Assembly: GCA_030280995.1 (NCBI GenBank)
Contig: JASXTE010000004.1
Coordinates: forward strand, 44,047,797-44,111,796
Direction of reading: 5' to 3'
DNA length: 64,000 nt
Origin: Hemileia vastatrix
Taxonomy: Eukaryota > Basidiomycota > Pucciniomycetes > Pucciniales > Zaghouaniaceae
In this document: positions 43,748 through 54,315 of the stretch, piece after piece
Position numbering within the stretch: position 1 is the stretch's first letter
Layout: each line of letters begins with the position of its first letter
The notes under the pieces: model-generated
What the model was told of the DNA's origin: nothing
Databases searched by the model: none
The model's input: the letters and a program-made list of their open reading frames with translations, nothing else
Made by a program: the position numbers and the translations under genes

Positions 43748-45319
43748 TTAATTTCTTTTTTCATTATAATGTCTGCAAGAAGAAGCCTCTGGAGGTTGGT
43801 CAAGATTTTGGAGGCATTTTTGCTTTTTGTTAGGATTGGAGGAAGATCTGTGTTCTTTGTGATGTAGGCGGCTGGAAAGCGTATATGGGTTGTAATGGTC
43901 AGGGACCAGAGTAGAAGGTAAATTTTGGGAAGAAGCAGAAGAAGCTGGAATATAGTGTTGGAAGGTGTGCTTGATTATTCTAGACATCTTCCAGTGGTCA
44001 TCAAGGAGCTGTTTTCTCAGATTCTTTTCAAACTCATTTAATGGACTGTGGAGAGCAAAGGCCTTAAGCATGTTTGAAGACATCATGCTTAGGTGTTGTT
44101 TTATGTTGGCGTAATCCAGCGTAAAGGTAGTTTCTAGAGGTTGGCCAATCCCAATTGTAGTTTCATGAGGCAGGGTTCCAATTATACAGAATAATTGGAT
44201 CAGTAATTGCTCTTTTTAAAAGAAATTGGATTTATTAATTTAGTACTTACAGATTGGGAGCTCTTCAAATTGGTATGAGGCTGGAATCTGGACTGTTGAA
44301 GAATGTTGAATGGATGTTGAAGGAGGATAAACCAGATAGAGTTATTGATTCTCATGATCATTCTCTAAATGGTGTTGGGAAGATGGTCTAGAAGGAGGTT
44401 TCTCTTGTGGCCTAGTTGGAGCAGCAGGGCTGCTTTTGTTGTTGTGGATATTATTATTGCTTGGCCCAGTTGAATTGGACACTGGTGGTGGAGTACCAGG
44501 GTTGTTGAAGGAAGGACCAGGATAAGGTGATCTGGAAGATGATTGTGATCTGCTAGATGAAGATCTAGAAGAAAGGGAACTATCAGAGGAATAATTGGCA
44601 GCCAGAGGAGATGTGTAGTTAGTTCTTCTTGGTGGAACAGGAGATTTTTGTTTGGGAGCAGTGTTGCATGCTCTGGTGTTTTCAGGAGGTCCTCTGGAAG
44701 GCCTTCTAGAGATTTTGGAATTTTTGGGGTTTTTTGAGGAATAATTTGTGTGTGTACGCATTTCTCTGGGAGCACTAGGTTGTTACGTAGAGTTGTTGGT
44801 GTTTAAGGGTGGATTTTGGCTGTTATCTGGCTGAATTCGGGAGTTTTGAGCCTGATTTTTGATTTCTGGCAAGGCGGGTGGGCCACCTGGAGGTGGTCTA
44901 GAAGCCTGGGAGCTGATTTTTAAGCTATTTTGGCTAAATTTTTAGAGGTAAAATAAGATTCTTGAGAAGATAAAGTAGGTCTTTTAGGGATTGTTTTGGG
45001 AATAGAACGGCGTGATCTTCTGGAAGGAGTGGAAGATAAAGAAGAGGAAGCAGGTTCAAGTTCTGGTGACCTGGTAGGAGATCTGGAAATATATTTATGG
45101 GAAGGTGAAGGTGGAGGTATTGGATAGTTGGGGTCTCTGTCACATTTTTTCTTTTTAGAGTTGCAAGAATCACAGGCTCTGTTATAGAATTTGGCTTGAG
45201 GAGTAGGAATAGTGAAAGTATAAGGCCTGCACATGTGGATGCACTGTTTATAAGCATAGTCTTTTTGGAGCAGTGAAGAAAGAAAGGTCTGATGGGTCAA
45301 AGTCTGGGGATTCAGCCAT
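43748..45319 (-). pseudogene. Antisense gene 1 of element C
   Basis: Ortholog of 38,704-40,236. The ATG at 45,319 begins MAESPDFDPSDLSFFTAPK; an extra A in the run after GCTCC then shifts the frame. The cysteine region reads CIHMCRPY and ACDSCNSKKKKCDRD, so the CX2CX6C half is conserved while one Cys of the first part is Tyr. The Pro/Ser/Arg-rich linker, the GTAAGT donor (near 44,250) and the C-terminal block (LNEFEKNLRKQLLDDHWKMS) are all present, but the intron acceptor has lost its AG. Conservation of the cysteine half, linker and C-terminal helix between two copies supports a real protein in the ancestor. Confidence 0.65.
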
Positions 45320-45464
45320 TATCTGTGAAGGAACAACAATAAAAGAAATGAAATGAAAGAAAATTTTATCAGTGATGGTAGATGATGAAGAGAGTGGAAT
45401 TTCAGCAGGTGGGCTGCAGAGCATTGTGCATGGAGCTGGCTCCACCCTTAAATGAAAATGTGTT

Positions 45465-45720
45465 TTAGTCCATCAAGACTTTAAGCTGAACACTGGGGTA
45501 GTCCGTCAAGACTTGAAAATGAACACTGGGGTAGTCTGTCAAGACTTTAAATTGAACACTGGGGTAGTCCGTCAAGACTTTACACTGAACACTGGGGTAG
45601 TCCGTCAAGACTGTAAACTGAACACTGTGGTCATTCCATCAAGACTTTAAACTGAAGAATGGTATAGTCCCCCAAGACTATAAACTGAGGATGGTTTAAT
45701 GGGTGAGTTGTTCAGGACTA
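45465..45720 (-). repeat. 33-bp minisatellite upstream of antisense gene 1, element C
   Basis: About eight tandem units of roughly 33 bp with the core TCCGTCAAGACTTTAAACTG followed by AACACTGGGG. Later units drift to the CCCCCAAGAC variant seen in B. It starts about 146 bp upstream of the ATG at 45,319, the same offset as in element B, which points to a regulatory role. Confidence 0.75.
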
Positions 45721-45800
45721 TAAACTGATAATGGGAGTTGGTGTGATTCTGGAAGAGGGCATCCAAGGGGGAGTCTCTGAATTTTTTTAAGGCAAGTGTG

Positions 45801-45842
45801 GGGGTAACTGATGAGCTGGCTGCTCTGTAGAACAGTTACCCC
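45801..45842 (+). other. Conserved stem-loop of element C between antisense genes
   Basis: GGGGTAACTG (45,801-45,810) pairs with CAGTTACCCC (45,833-45,842) across the conserved loop containing GAGCTGGCTGCTCTGTAGAA. It lies between antisense genes 1 and 2, like the copy at 40,658 in B. Confidence 0.7.
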
Positions 45843-45990
45843 AGAATTTTAGTTTGTTTCTTTAGTATTTAATGTTTCGATCTCTGGTTCTGTCTTTTTG
45901 ATTTAGGTTTTGGAGTCCCCCAAGACTTTAAACTGAGGAAAAAAGTTTATTTATTTTATTTCTAAATCAAGATTTTCAAACAAGAAGAAA

Positions 45991-46615
45991 TTACATAAAA
46001 TAATCAAGAGATGTAACAAAATGTTCAGCATTGGCTTTGAACTGGTGAATGAGGTTCTTCATTTTCTCAAGGTCTTGTGGATTCCTGGAAGTCATGGATT
46101 GGAAGTTATTTAGAATGAGATGCTTCTGTTTAGAAGAATTTTGTTGTAATTTGTCTTTTATGGTGGGAAATGGGTTAGGTGGGGGTGCTCCAATGGTTCC
46201 CACATTGTCATCATCACTGTCAGGATGGAAATGTACTGGAAATTTGTCAGATTGAATTTCAATATGAAGAAGTATTGAGCTTACCCTCAGAAGGACCAGG
46301 GATGGTAGAGCCAGTGATTGTAGCAGGGTTGGCACTTTTTTTTGAAGGGTGTAATTTGTTGACCAGTCTGGGGATCAGGATGGATAGCCTGGATCATTTG
46401 GTGCTGGTAGAAGGTGGATCAGATTCAGGAGGAGGAGAAGATGTTGAAGAGGAAAATGGACCAGGTCTGAAACAAGTCTTCTTCCTAGAGTGACAGGCAT
46501 CACAGGAGGCTCTGTAGGTATGAGCTGGTGTTGTGATGGTACAGATGAAATTGTTGTCAATGCAGTATTGGCAAGGACCCATGTCAGTAGCAGATTTGGA
46601 AAGAAAGCTGAACAT
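45991..46615 (-). pseudogene. Antisense gene 2 of element C, Zn2Cys6-like protein
   Basis: The better-preserved copy. The ATG at 46,615 begins MFSFLSKSATDMGPCQYCI; the cluster reads CQYCIDNNFIC, 12 residues, CDACHSRKKTC. All six cysteines of a Zn2Cys6 pattern are present at residues about 15-46. A Pro/Ser stretch follows, the frame ends at a stop near 46,394, and homology continues in another frame (45,991-46,335) with FPTIKDKLQQNSSKQKHLIL and LIHQFKANAEHFVTSLD, so a frameshift separates the halves. The intact ancestor would be about 200 residues. It starts 48 bp from the right LTR of C. A DNA-binding regulator encoded by the element is my inference; a Gag-like nucleic-acid-binding role is the alternative. 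Confidence 0.65.
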
Positions 46616-46663
46616 GGTGGCTGTGATGAAGGAGAATGTGGAAATTCTCTATTGGAGGGAGGA

Positions 46664-47743
46664 TGTGGTCTTCCAACATTGGTGGAGCCCTTTTTTGGAT
46701 TATTCGGAAATGTTTTGATAAGTCTTAAATGGAATTGTTTAATAATTGGGTGTTTGTCTGGATTTATTCAGCAAATATTGGGACTGCGGGGATGGGAGTA
46801 CTACCATTGGATAGCCCCTGTTTTTCTTTATATTTTATGTGCTGTTTACATTTTTCAGATTTAAAGAATTAAGAGGATAATTTCTCATTTTTCATTTAAA
46901 AAGATAGCTGTTTAATTTTGTTTTTTGTGTATTACGGGCTAAACTGAAGTCTTAGGGTTAAGTTCTTAGTACCAGTAGAATAAACTAATTTTTCTCTACA
47001 TTTTATGCCTCAAAGTTGTTATAGCCTAATTATGTGTTTTAAAGGTATTAGTAGTTGTAGTAGATTTTTCTAAGTATTTTGGGTATTTTGGAGGTTTTCA
47101 GTGGTTTTCTGGCTTCAGGGTGGTCCAGCCACCTCAGGTGGGACCCACGGCCTTGGTGCTAGAATGCTGGGAAGCATTTCTATAGGGGTTTTATGCAAAT
47201 TGGTGATCAACAACGCCAAATTTGTTGGTGTGCATGGGTTTTATATAGTGATCTGTGTGTAAATAGTGATTAAGACAGTTTGGGGTAACTTTAATTATCA
47301 TAAAACTATCCGGAGGTGATATCATTGTTCTTCACTCAGTTTTCACTGTTTTTTGACCACAATTGGCTGTGTTTGTTGAAAGGTGTGTTCTTCATTTAAC
47401 TTAAATTGGCAACTGGTTTCTCTGGTATAGTCTTGCAAGCTATATCAAGTATTATTTCTCTCTCTGGTGTGAATTTACAACCTACGTCAAGTATTATTGC
47501 TTTCTCTGGTGTGGACATTGGTCTGCATTTCAGTTCTTTGTTTTGGTAGTTTGTCTGAAGACTACTTTCTTGGCTTATCAGGCAGTCAAGTGTGTTGAAA
47601 AAGGGGCTTTGGAAAACAGGAACCAATTTACTGTAGCAGGTAAATCTCACTTTATTTTTCTAAAGGGACAGGGGATTTTCTCTCAGGGTTTTCTCCAACC
47701 CCCTTGGTCAAGGCCTATAGCTAGTACTATAGAATTGTCTACA
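46664..47743 (+). repeat. Element C right LTR
   Basis: 1,080 bp from TGTGGTCTTCC to GTCTACA, preceded by the polypurine tract at 46,654-46,663. It is more diverged from its partner than the B pair, and the GC-rich block (47,108-47,150) has lost the GGCGGC words, mostly by C-to-T type changes. The palindrome arm resumes at 47,744. Confidence 0.9.
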
Positions 47744-49580
47744 ACGTAAGATCTATTACTTAATCTCTTGTATCTTCTTACACTAAATTTTCTTTTCCAT
47801 TAAAATATTTAATATATTAGCACCAAGTAGTTATTTGAAAAAATCTCATCAGCATCCTCAATTTGAATCCTTCAAACTCAAGAAAAACCCACCTCTAGGC
47901 ATGTCTCCAAACCCCCCTTCTCTTGCCAATGAAAGGACCGAGATTACCCAATCTCAATATGGCAAGATACTTTAATTTGCTAAAGGCAAAACTGAAGAAC
48001 TACTGTCAACTCTTAGCCAGAAGCCTTTTCTATCTTATATTTCAAATGCATACAACAATGTTCTTGAATACATTGATGACCTAGAAAAATGTAAGCAATT
48101 TTTTATATTAACTTCTTTAAACTCAGTAGGATAGATTTTTGACCCTTTTTCTTTAAAACTTACTCAAATTCTGCTTATGAATAAGGTATCATTCCTCCCA
48201 ATGATACTGTTATCATCAAAGACAATGATAGTAATGAAAGAGCAGACTATGAAGGCCATGCATCAACATCTCAAAAGGGAGATAATACTATTTTTTGAAG
48301 TTCAAAAAGAATGATACTTTCTAGGGGCTCTAGTTTTGTCAGTGCTACTAAAACTTCTCCTCCCAAGGATTCTTATTACACAACATCTCAAAAAGCTAAA
48401 CAAACTAGCTAAAATGTGTCCAAAAGGTATGTCATTTCTTACATGAGTAATATGGCAAACCATTTAATATTATTCCTTAAAGTTATATCCAAATTGTTTA
48501 CTTTTTTATTTATTATTTATTATATTTTTCTTATCTTTTAATCCAGCTCTAAAAACCATGATCAATACAAAGCTTCAAATAATAGCAAATATTGCTCTAA
48601 TGAAGAAGTAGAAGAAGAAGATGATGATGATGAAAGTTTAAAATATGAAGCTCTTTAACTCAAAAAGATGATGAAGCAACTTCTGCTGATGAGGTTGAGC
48701 AAACACCAAGTGAAGAAATTGATCCACCTAGTGAGCCACACAAAAATACTTCAAGTTCAAAGAAACAGCTTCTAGTTCCCATATCTTCAAAATCTAAAAT
48801 AGAAATTCCGAAAATCCTACGGTCTCTATCATTCTCAATAAAAACTGTTAATCATCCCCTTCTTTATACTCCAAAAATGATTGGAGACTCAAAATTACAG
48901 CAGCAAATAGCTGAAATTCATTGATTTTTTGAAGGTAGAATCAATGGTCATAAGGTACTTAGGACATGGCCAGAAATTGATCAGTTATTTGAAATCCATT
49001 TGTCTATTTCTCTCAAAAAGCCACATGGAATTTTGTGCAAATTCAATTTTCTATGGAAGAAATATGCTCATGAAAAAATTCTTACAAAAATTAATGAACT
49101 CTGTATGTATCACTTACTTGAAGTTTGTTTCTTCATTTTATGATAAATAATGTTTTGATTTTTTTTAGCTTTGGATTTTCTCAATGTTGACACTTTGCAG
49201 ATCTGGGTGGTCAATAATTTGAAATTTGAAAATTTGGAAAAATTATGTAACGCTGCACAACCAAACTCAAATAATCTTTCACCATTTAATAAGACTGATC
49301 ACACTGAATCATCAATGATATGCATGCTATCAAGACTAGTTAGCCCAAGTGCTCACCAGCGTTCTTTGTGGACTTCCCTTGTTGCATCATCCCTTTATCT
49401 TGCTTCTCAAGAGTTTTCCCTTCCTGCTGAAGAATCCAACTTCAATCCAAATTGTCCTATTGATCAGGCCCTACATATTCTGGCCCACATTACACATCTG
49501 AAGAGAAAAGTTTCCAATTTGTTTGGCAGCTCAACATCACAGTTAATTGCTGAAAATTTTTCAATGACTCCTCTGTTCCA
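47744..49580 (+). pseudogene. Unrecognised multi-exon gene, right palindrome copy
   Basis: Continues the gene begun at 17,453. Exons match the left copy: PQFESFKLKKNPPLGMS-like text near 47,860, the PPNDT segment near 48,200, the acidic run near 48,620, FEGRINGH near 48,925, an intron after the exon ending near 49,104, then DFLNVDTLQIWVVNNLKFEN from 49,171. Several indels and stops break it; the TGA before FFEGR is shared with the left copy. At 49,580 the last long exon is truncated by satellite repeats, so the C-terminal 60 or more residues are lost. Function unknown. Confidence 0.6.
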
Positions 49581-51440
49581 AAACTTGTGCTGGAAACTTT
49601 TATGAGGAACACCTCACATCTCTTAAATAAACATGCACCTTGCCAACTTCATATTGGAAATGTGTCCAGCACAAGTACGTCCGAGCTTGTTCTGGACACT
49701 TTGACCAGGACCAGTGACTAAAAATTGGAAGGAAAATAAAAAATAGCCCATATAATGAAGATAACTGATGGCATCAAATTTTTTATAGGTAAAGGTGTCT
49801 AGCACTAGTTTTGCCGTACTTGTGCTGGACACTTTTATGAGGAATGCCTCACTTCTCTTAAATAAACATGCACCTTACCAACTTCATATTGGAAATGTGT
49901 CCAGAACAAGTTTGGTCAAACTTGTGCTGGAAACTTTTACCCAAAAAACATTTTAATGGCATCAAATATCTTCATTTTATAGACTATTTTTATTTAATTT
50001 CCTTGTATTAATAAGCTAATTTCCAAGAGCAAAGTGTCCAGAACAAGTTTGGCCAAACTTTTGCTGGACACATTTCCAATATGAAGTTGGTAAGGTGCAT
50101 GTTTATTCAAGAGAAGTGAGGTGTTCCTCATAAAATTGTCCAGCACAAATACAGCCAAATTTGTGCTGGACACTTTTAGCTAAAAAAAATTTTGATGGAA
50201 TCAAATATATTTATGTTATACCCTATTTTTATTTAATTTCCTTGAACTAATATAATAGTGTCCATGACCAAAGTGTCCAGCACAAGTTCAGACATAGTTT
50301 TTCTGGACACATTTCCAATATGCAGTTGGTAAGGTGCATGTTTATTTAATAGAAGTGAGGTGTTTCTCATAAAAGTGTCCAGCACAAGTATGGACAAACT
50401 TGTGCTGATCACTTGTACTTAAAAATAATTTGATACCATCAATTATCTTCATTATATGGGCAATTTTATTGGTTTTCTTGCAATTTTTAGTCACTGGTCT
50501 TGGTCAAAGTGTCCAGAACAAGTTTGGCCAAACTTGTGCTGGACACTTTTATGAGGAACACCTCACTTCTCTTAAATAAACATGCAGCTTACCAACTTCA
50601 TATTGGAAATGTGTCCAGCACAAGTTTGGCCGAACTTGTGCTGGAAACTTTGACAAAGACCAGTGACGAAAAATTTCAAGGAAAATCAAAAAAAAAATAA
50701 CCCATATAATGGAGATAAATGAAAGCATCAAATCTTTTATGAGGAACATCTTACTTCTCTTAAATAAACATGCACCTTACCAACTTCATATTGGAAATGT
50801 GTCCAGAGCAAGTATGGCCAAACTTATGCTGGACACTTTGACCAAGACAAGTGACTAAAAATTGCAAGGAAAACCAAAAAAAAAATTGCCCATATAATGA
50901 AGATAATTTATTGCATCAAATTATTTTTTGGGTAAAAGTGTCCAGCACAAGTTTGGCCAAACTTGTGCTGGACACTTTTATGAGGAACACCTCACTTCTC
51001 TTAAATAAACATGCACCTTACAAACTTCATATTGGAAATGTGTCCAGCACAAGTTTGGCTGAGATTGTGCTGGAAACTTTTACAAAGACCAGTGACTAAA
51101 AATTGTAAGGAAAATAAAAAAATAGCCCATATAATGAAGATAATTGATGTCATCAAATTGTTTTTAGGTAAAAGTGTGCAGCACAAGTTTGGCTGTACTT
51201 GTGCTGGACACTTTTATGAGGAACACTTCACTTCTCATAAATAAACATGCACCTTACCAACTTCATATTGGAAAAGTGTCCAGCACAAGTACTGCTGAAC
51301 TTGTGCTGGAAACCTTTACCCAAAAATTTAGATAGCATCAATTATCTTCACTATGTGGGCTTTTTTTTTTGGCTTTCCTTCAAATAATAAGAGACTGTCC
51401 ATGGCTAGAGTGTCCAGCACAAGTTTGGACAAACTTGTAC
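49581..51440. repeat. Palindromic satellite array with alternating spacers
   Basis: Fifteen full cores and one half core of the 38-bp palindrome (half-site GTGTCCAGCACAAGTTTGG). Core-to-core distances alternate at about 101 and 135 bp, giving a higher-order unit near 236 bp. The 65-bp spacer is forward at about 49,602, 49,838, 50,551, 50,740, 50,980 and 51,217 but inverted at about 50,075 and 50,310. The 95-bp spacer also changes orientation. One core is missing near 50,745. Orientation changes fall at the palindromes. No coding content. Confidence 0.85.
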
Positions 51441-52187
51441 TGGACACATAGCACAATATTTAAAATCTACTGAAGTATGTTTATCAATTACATTTTATTA
51501 AAGCCTCTTTTACTTTATTAAGGCATGATAAAAAATAGAAGCTAATGATTGTTTTTTTTACTGATTAATTATTTTCAATTATTTTTGTGATAAGTGAAAT
51601 TTTAAAATATTTTTTTTTCTTAAGATCCTTGTGAACTTAAATTTCCATGGGTTGGATGCTTTAATTTTTTGTATATAATTTGTTTATTAACTATTTTGAT
51701 GGATTATTGAGTGCCTTTAATGATGTTTCTTTTTTTGTTAGGGATGGTGTTCACTTTGATAAATTTTTTCACATATGCATTTTTATACTAATCATTCCTG
51801 ATGTTTAGCCAATAAAAAAGCCATCATAATTAATGAAAATCAGGTATGTTAAATTGAAGATCAGAGTCTAATTCTATTCTTGTTTTAAATTTTAATTTCA
51901 TTATTTCATAAGTATCTGAGAAGAGATTCAATTTAATTTATTTCAAGTTCATATATTGTGCATAAAAAAAATTTACATTTATTTAATCAAAATTTTTATC
52001 ATGTCTTAAAGTTCTACAAAAATATATATCTATTTTTCTATCCTCAATATTTTCATAATTGTAAATTATTTTTCTCTATCTTATTTTATACATCAATTGG
52101 CTTTTTTTTAAAAAAAAGAATAATAATTTTATTTTAAAAAAAGATTACTATCACTCTATATACATGGTTACCAGTGGGGTAAAAAAT
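51441..52187. other. AT-rich spacer, no feature seen
   Basis: Long A and T tracts, no coding frame, no match elsewhere in the window. One end of the CACTA element might lie here, but I see no CACTAC terminus. Confidence 0.4.
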
Positions 52188-53873
52188 TTAAGCTGTTGCT
52201 GATTTATCTAGTGCTTTATTAACTTTGTCAATATCTATATCTTCTTGAACCTCAAGTAACTCCCTCTCACGAAGCAACAAATTTGCTAAAGTTTCAGGTG
52301 AATAGCAGTTTTTTGGCAGAAATTCGGGCACATTCAAGATACCATCTGTTGAAGCTGTCTTTTTAGTTGAGCAATCATAAAGTTTCTTCATTGAAGCTTT
52401 TTCAAAATTTGAATTGGCCTTCTTTTTAGTCAAGTTGTCCATTTTATATAAAATTTCATTGAGTTTTGGATTTCTCCATCCAGAAACTACTTGTATAGGA
52501 GGTTTCTCTTCTGGATGGGGTAGAGCTTCTTCTAAATCAGACATGAGACTTGTATCATGAAAGAGTGTTACAAATCCTGGCTGATCAATGCACTTTTTTC
52601 TTGCCATGTTGTAGCAGATTTTTGAAATCTAAAATAAAATAAAATTAGTAAAAGAATTTCTTTATTTATTATGCTTTGAATAAATACCTTTTTTTTGATA
52701 ATGCTTTATCTGTGCTTTTGATCTTTTTTCCTTTCTACTTGCCTCAATCACCTCACTTTTTTGACTGGCCACCTTTTGAATCTCCTTTCCCTTTTTGACC
52801 ACCCATTTCTCAACAAAGATTGGTGTAAACCTGAGTTTTTCTGAATCAATATTTTTCAATTTTGAGAGCCACTTAGTACAATGGTCTGATACTAAACTCC
52901 CCATTACTTGATTCCATTGTGACTTGGAGAAATTTTGACAGTTCCAATCTAAAGAGAGTCGGTAAAATCCTTTCTCTTAAAGCTCTTGTTCCAAATTTTG
53001 TTTTACAGAGATTGGTATGGCAGCTTCATTCTTTAGTCCTTGGGGCTCAGGTGTTGACATAAAGGTTGGTAAATGAATTTCTGAACATAAGAACATGTCA
53101 GTCTCTGTTATAATAAATTGAAAATCAGCAGCTAAGTTGCCTACGGTGCGTTTTGAACCTGTTTTAATGCTTTTTCAATTGTCAATTTCTTGTAATCATG
53201 CCAATTCTTCCAGTCTGTAACTTCTTCTTTTGCTGAGCCAATAGGAAGCTCAGATACATTAATGGGTCCACCAAGACAGAACTTCAAAAAGTGATAGATA
53301 TTTCAGTTAATAAAATCTGAGCTCCTTGGTATATCACACCTCTTAACTATGCTTCTAACCATTCCAAGTTTTGGTCATTTTGAAGTGACTCAGAATCAAG
53401 TATTCTGCACTGATCATTAACTTGAATCATAAGAGAGGGATGAACTGAAAATTTTTAAAAATAAAAATTGGTAAGCCTATTTAAAAACATAGAACCATGT
53501 TGGAAAAGCTTACTCACCATGTCGACTGGTACTGGCTGCTGGGTTAGTAGAAGTGGGTTCCCCACCGTTTCCAAGAAACCAATTCAACAACATACTAGCC
53601 TAATCATTCCCTACAATTTCTGCTTGCTTCTGAAAATTATGAGGTGTGGATTGACAATCTGTATTTGTGATATTAGAAAAGCAATCAGCTGAACAAATTT
53701 GGGGATCTGATGAAGACTGAGGAGGAGGTTAGGGTTTACCTGGATTTTCTCTAGGATTTTCAGGGGGAAAAGACCCAAATTACCTGTTCAAGGATTTGGA
53801 GGAGTATTATTTTACCCTCTAAAGTTACTTTCTAACGGATTATCAACCTGCATGGCATCATCAGTATTAGACA
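52188..53873 (-). pseudogene. Accessory gene downstream of the CACTA transposase
   Basis: Minus-strand coding text starting near 53,873 (MSNTDDAMQVDNPLES), with a GTGAGT donor after TSTNPAASTSRH near 53,515. After broken exons follow SLVSDHCTKWLSKLKNID (near 52,880), a Lys/Glu-rich helix, and a last exon from 52,607 (KKCIDQPGFVTLF, PPIQVVSGWRNPKLNEILYK) to a stop at 52,188. At least eight stops interrupt it. I do not recognise a domain. It is collinear with and downstream of the tnp2 gene, and CACTA elements often carry a second gene, so association with the transposon is an inference from position. Confidence 0.5.
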
Positions 53874-54315
53874 TTCTGTGCTTTATAAAAAATAAAATAA
53901 AAATTATTAACTTTCAGAATATATACAAGATAATATTAAAGAGAAATTAGCTATACATTTTAATTGTGAGTTTAATGAATAAAATATTCAAGCAAAAAAA
54001 TTAGTAGAAAACTTGGTTTTATTGGCTTGTAAAATATGGTCCTTAGATTTTTCAACCCTGGTTCTGAACTATTTATAACATTTTTCAAGTATAGGTAGAC
54101 TTTGTATACTAAATTGAGTCCCTTTAAGTAAAAATTAAATTTACAATAAAATGTCACTCATTAATAGCAAGGTTTCTAAACCGTAAAGAATGCCCTTGTT
54201 ATTGTTTGCTTAAACATTTTGGCAAAATCTCAAAAAGTTTTATTTATTAATCTTGCATCTAGCTGTTCCAAAAATCTATTACAAACATTCCAAATCCTAC
54301 AAATTCTTACAAATC

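Larger units (their letters stand above)
17486..47743 (+). mobile_element. Element C: outer gypsy retrotransposon, internally deleted and nested
   Basis: Element C is bounded by LTRs starting TGTGGTCTTCC and ending GTCTACA. Its parts are the truncated left LTR (17,486-18,402), pol from RT onward (18,403-21,208), 3' noncoding (21,209-21,506), element B (21,507-42,694), the rest of the 3' region with two antisense genes (42,695-46,650), a polypurine tract and the right LTR (46,664-47,743). Gag, protease, leader and part of RT are deleted. Flanks read AAGT on the left and ACGT on the right, an imperfect 4-bp target duplication. Sequence at the B insertion point is continuous with the uninterrupted homologous region of B near 37,670. 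Confidence 0.85.
14728..49580 (-). repeat. Right arm of large palindrome, split by insertions
   Basis: The inverted copy of 11,138-14,728 survives in three pieces: 14,728-16,242, 17,255-17,485 and 47,744-49,580. The gaps are a solo LTR (16,243-17,249 plus its target duplication) and element C with everything nested in it (17,486-47,743). Removing these restores a continuous match to the left arm, which fixes the order of events: palindrome first, insertions later. The arm ends abruptly at 49,580, within the long exon of the unrecognised gene, where satellite repeats begin. Confidence 0.85.

Noticed and set aside
42695..47743. An independent fourth retrotransposon to the right of element B
   Set aside because: The sequence at 42,695 continues exactly where 21,506 stops, judged by the uninterrupted region near 37,670 in B, so it is the second half of element C.
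49581..51440. CRISPR-like array of regularly spaced repeats
   Set aside because: The spacers are themselves only two repeated sequences, the repeats are perfect palindromes, and the context is eukaryotic transposon DNA.
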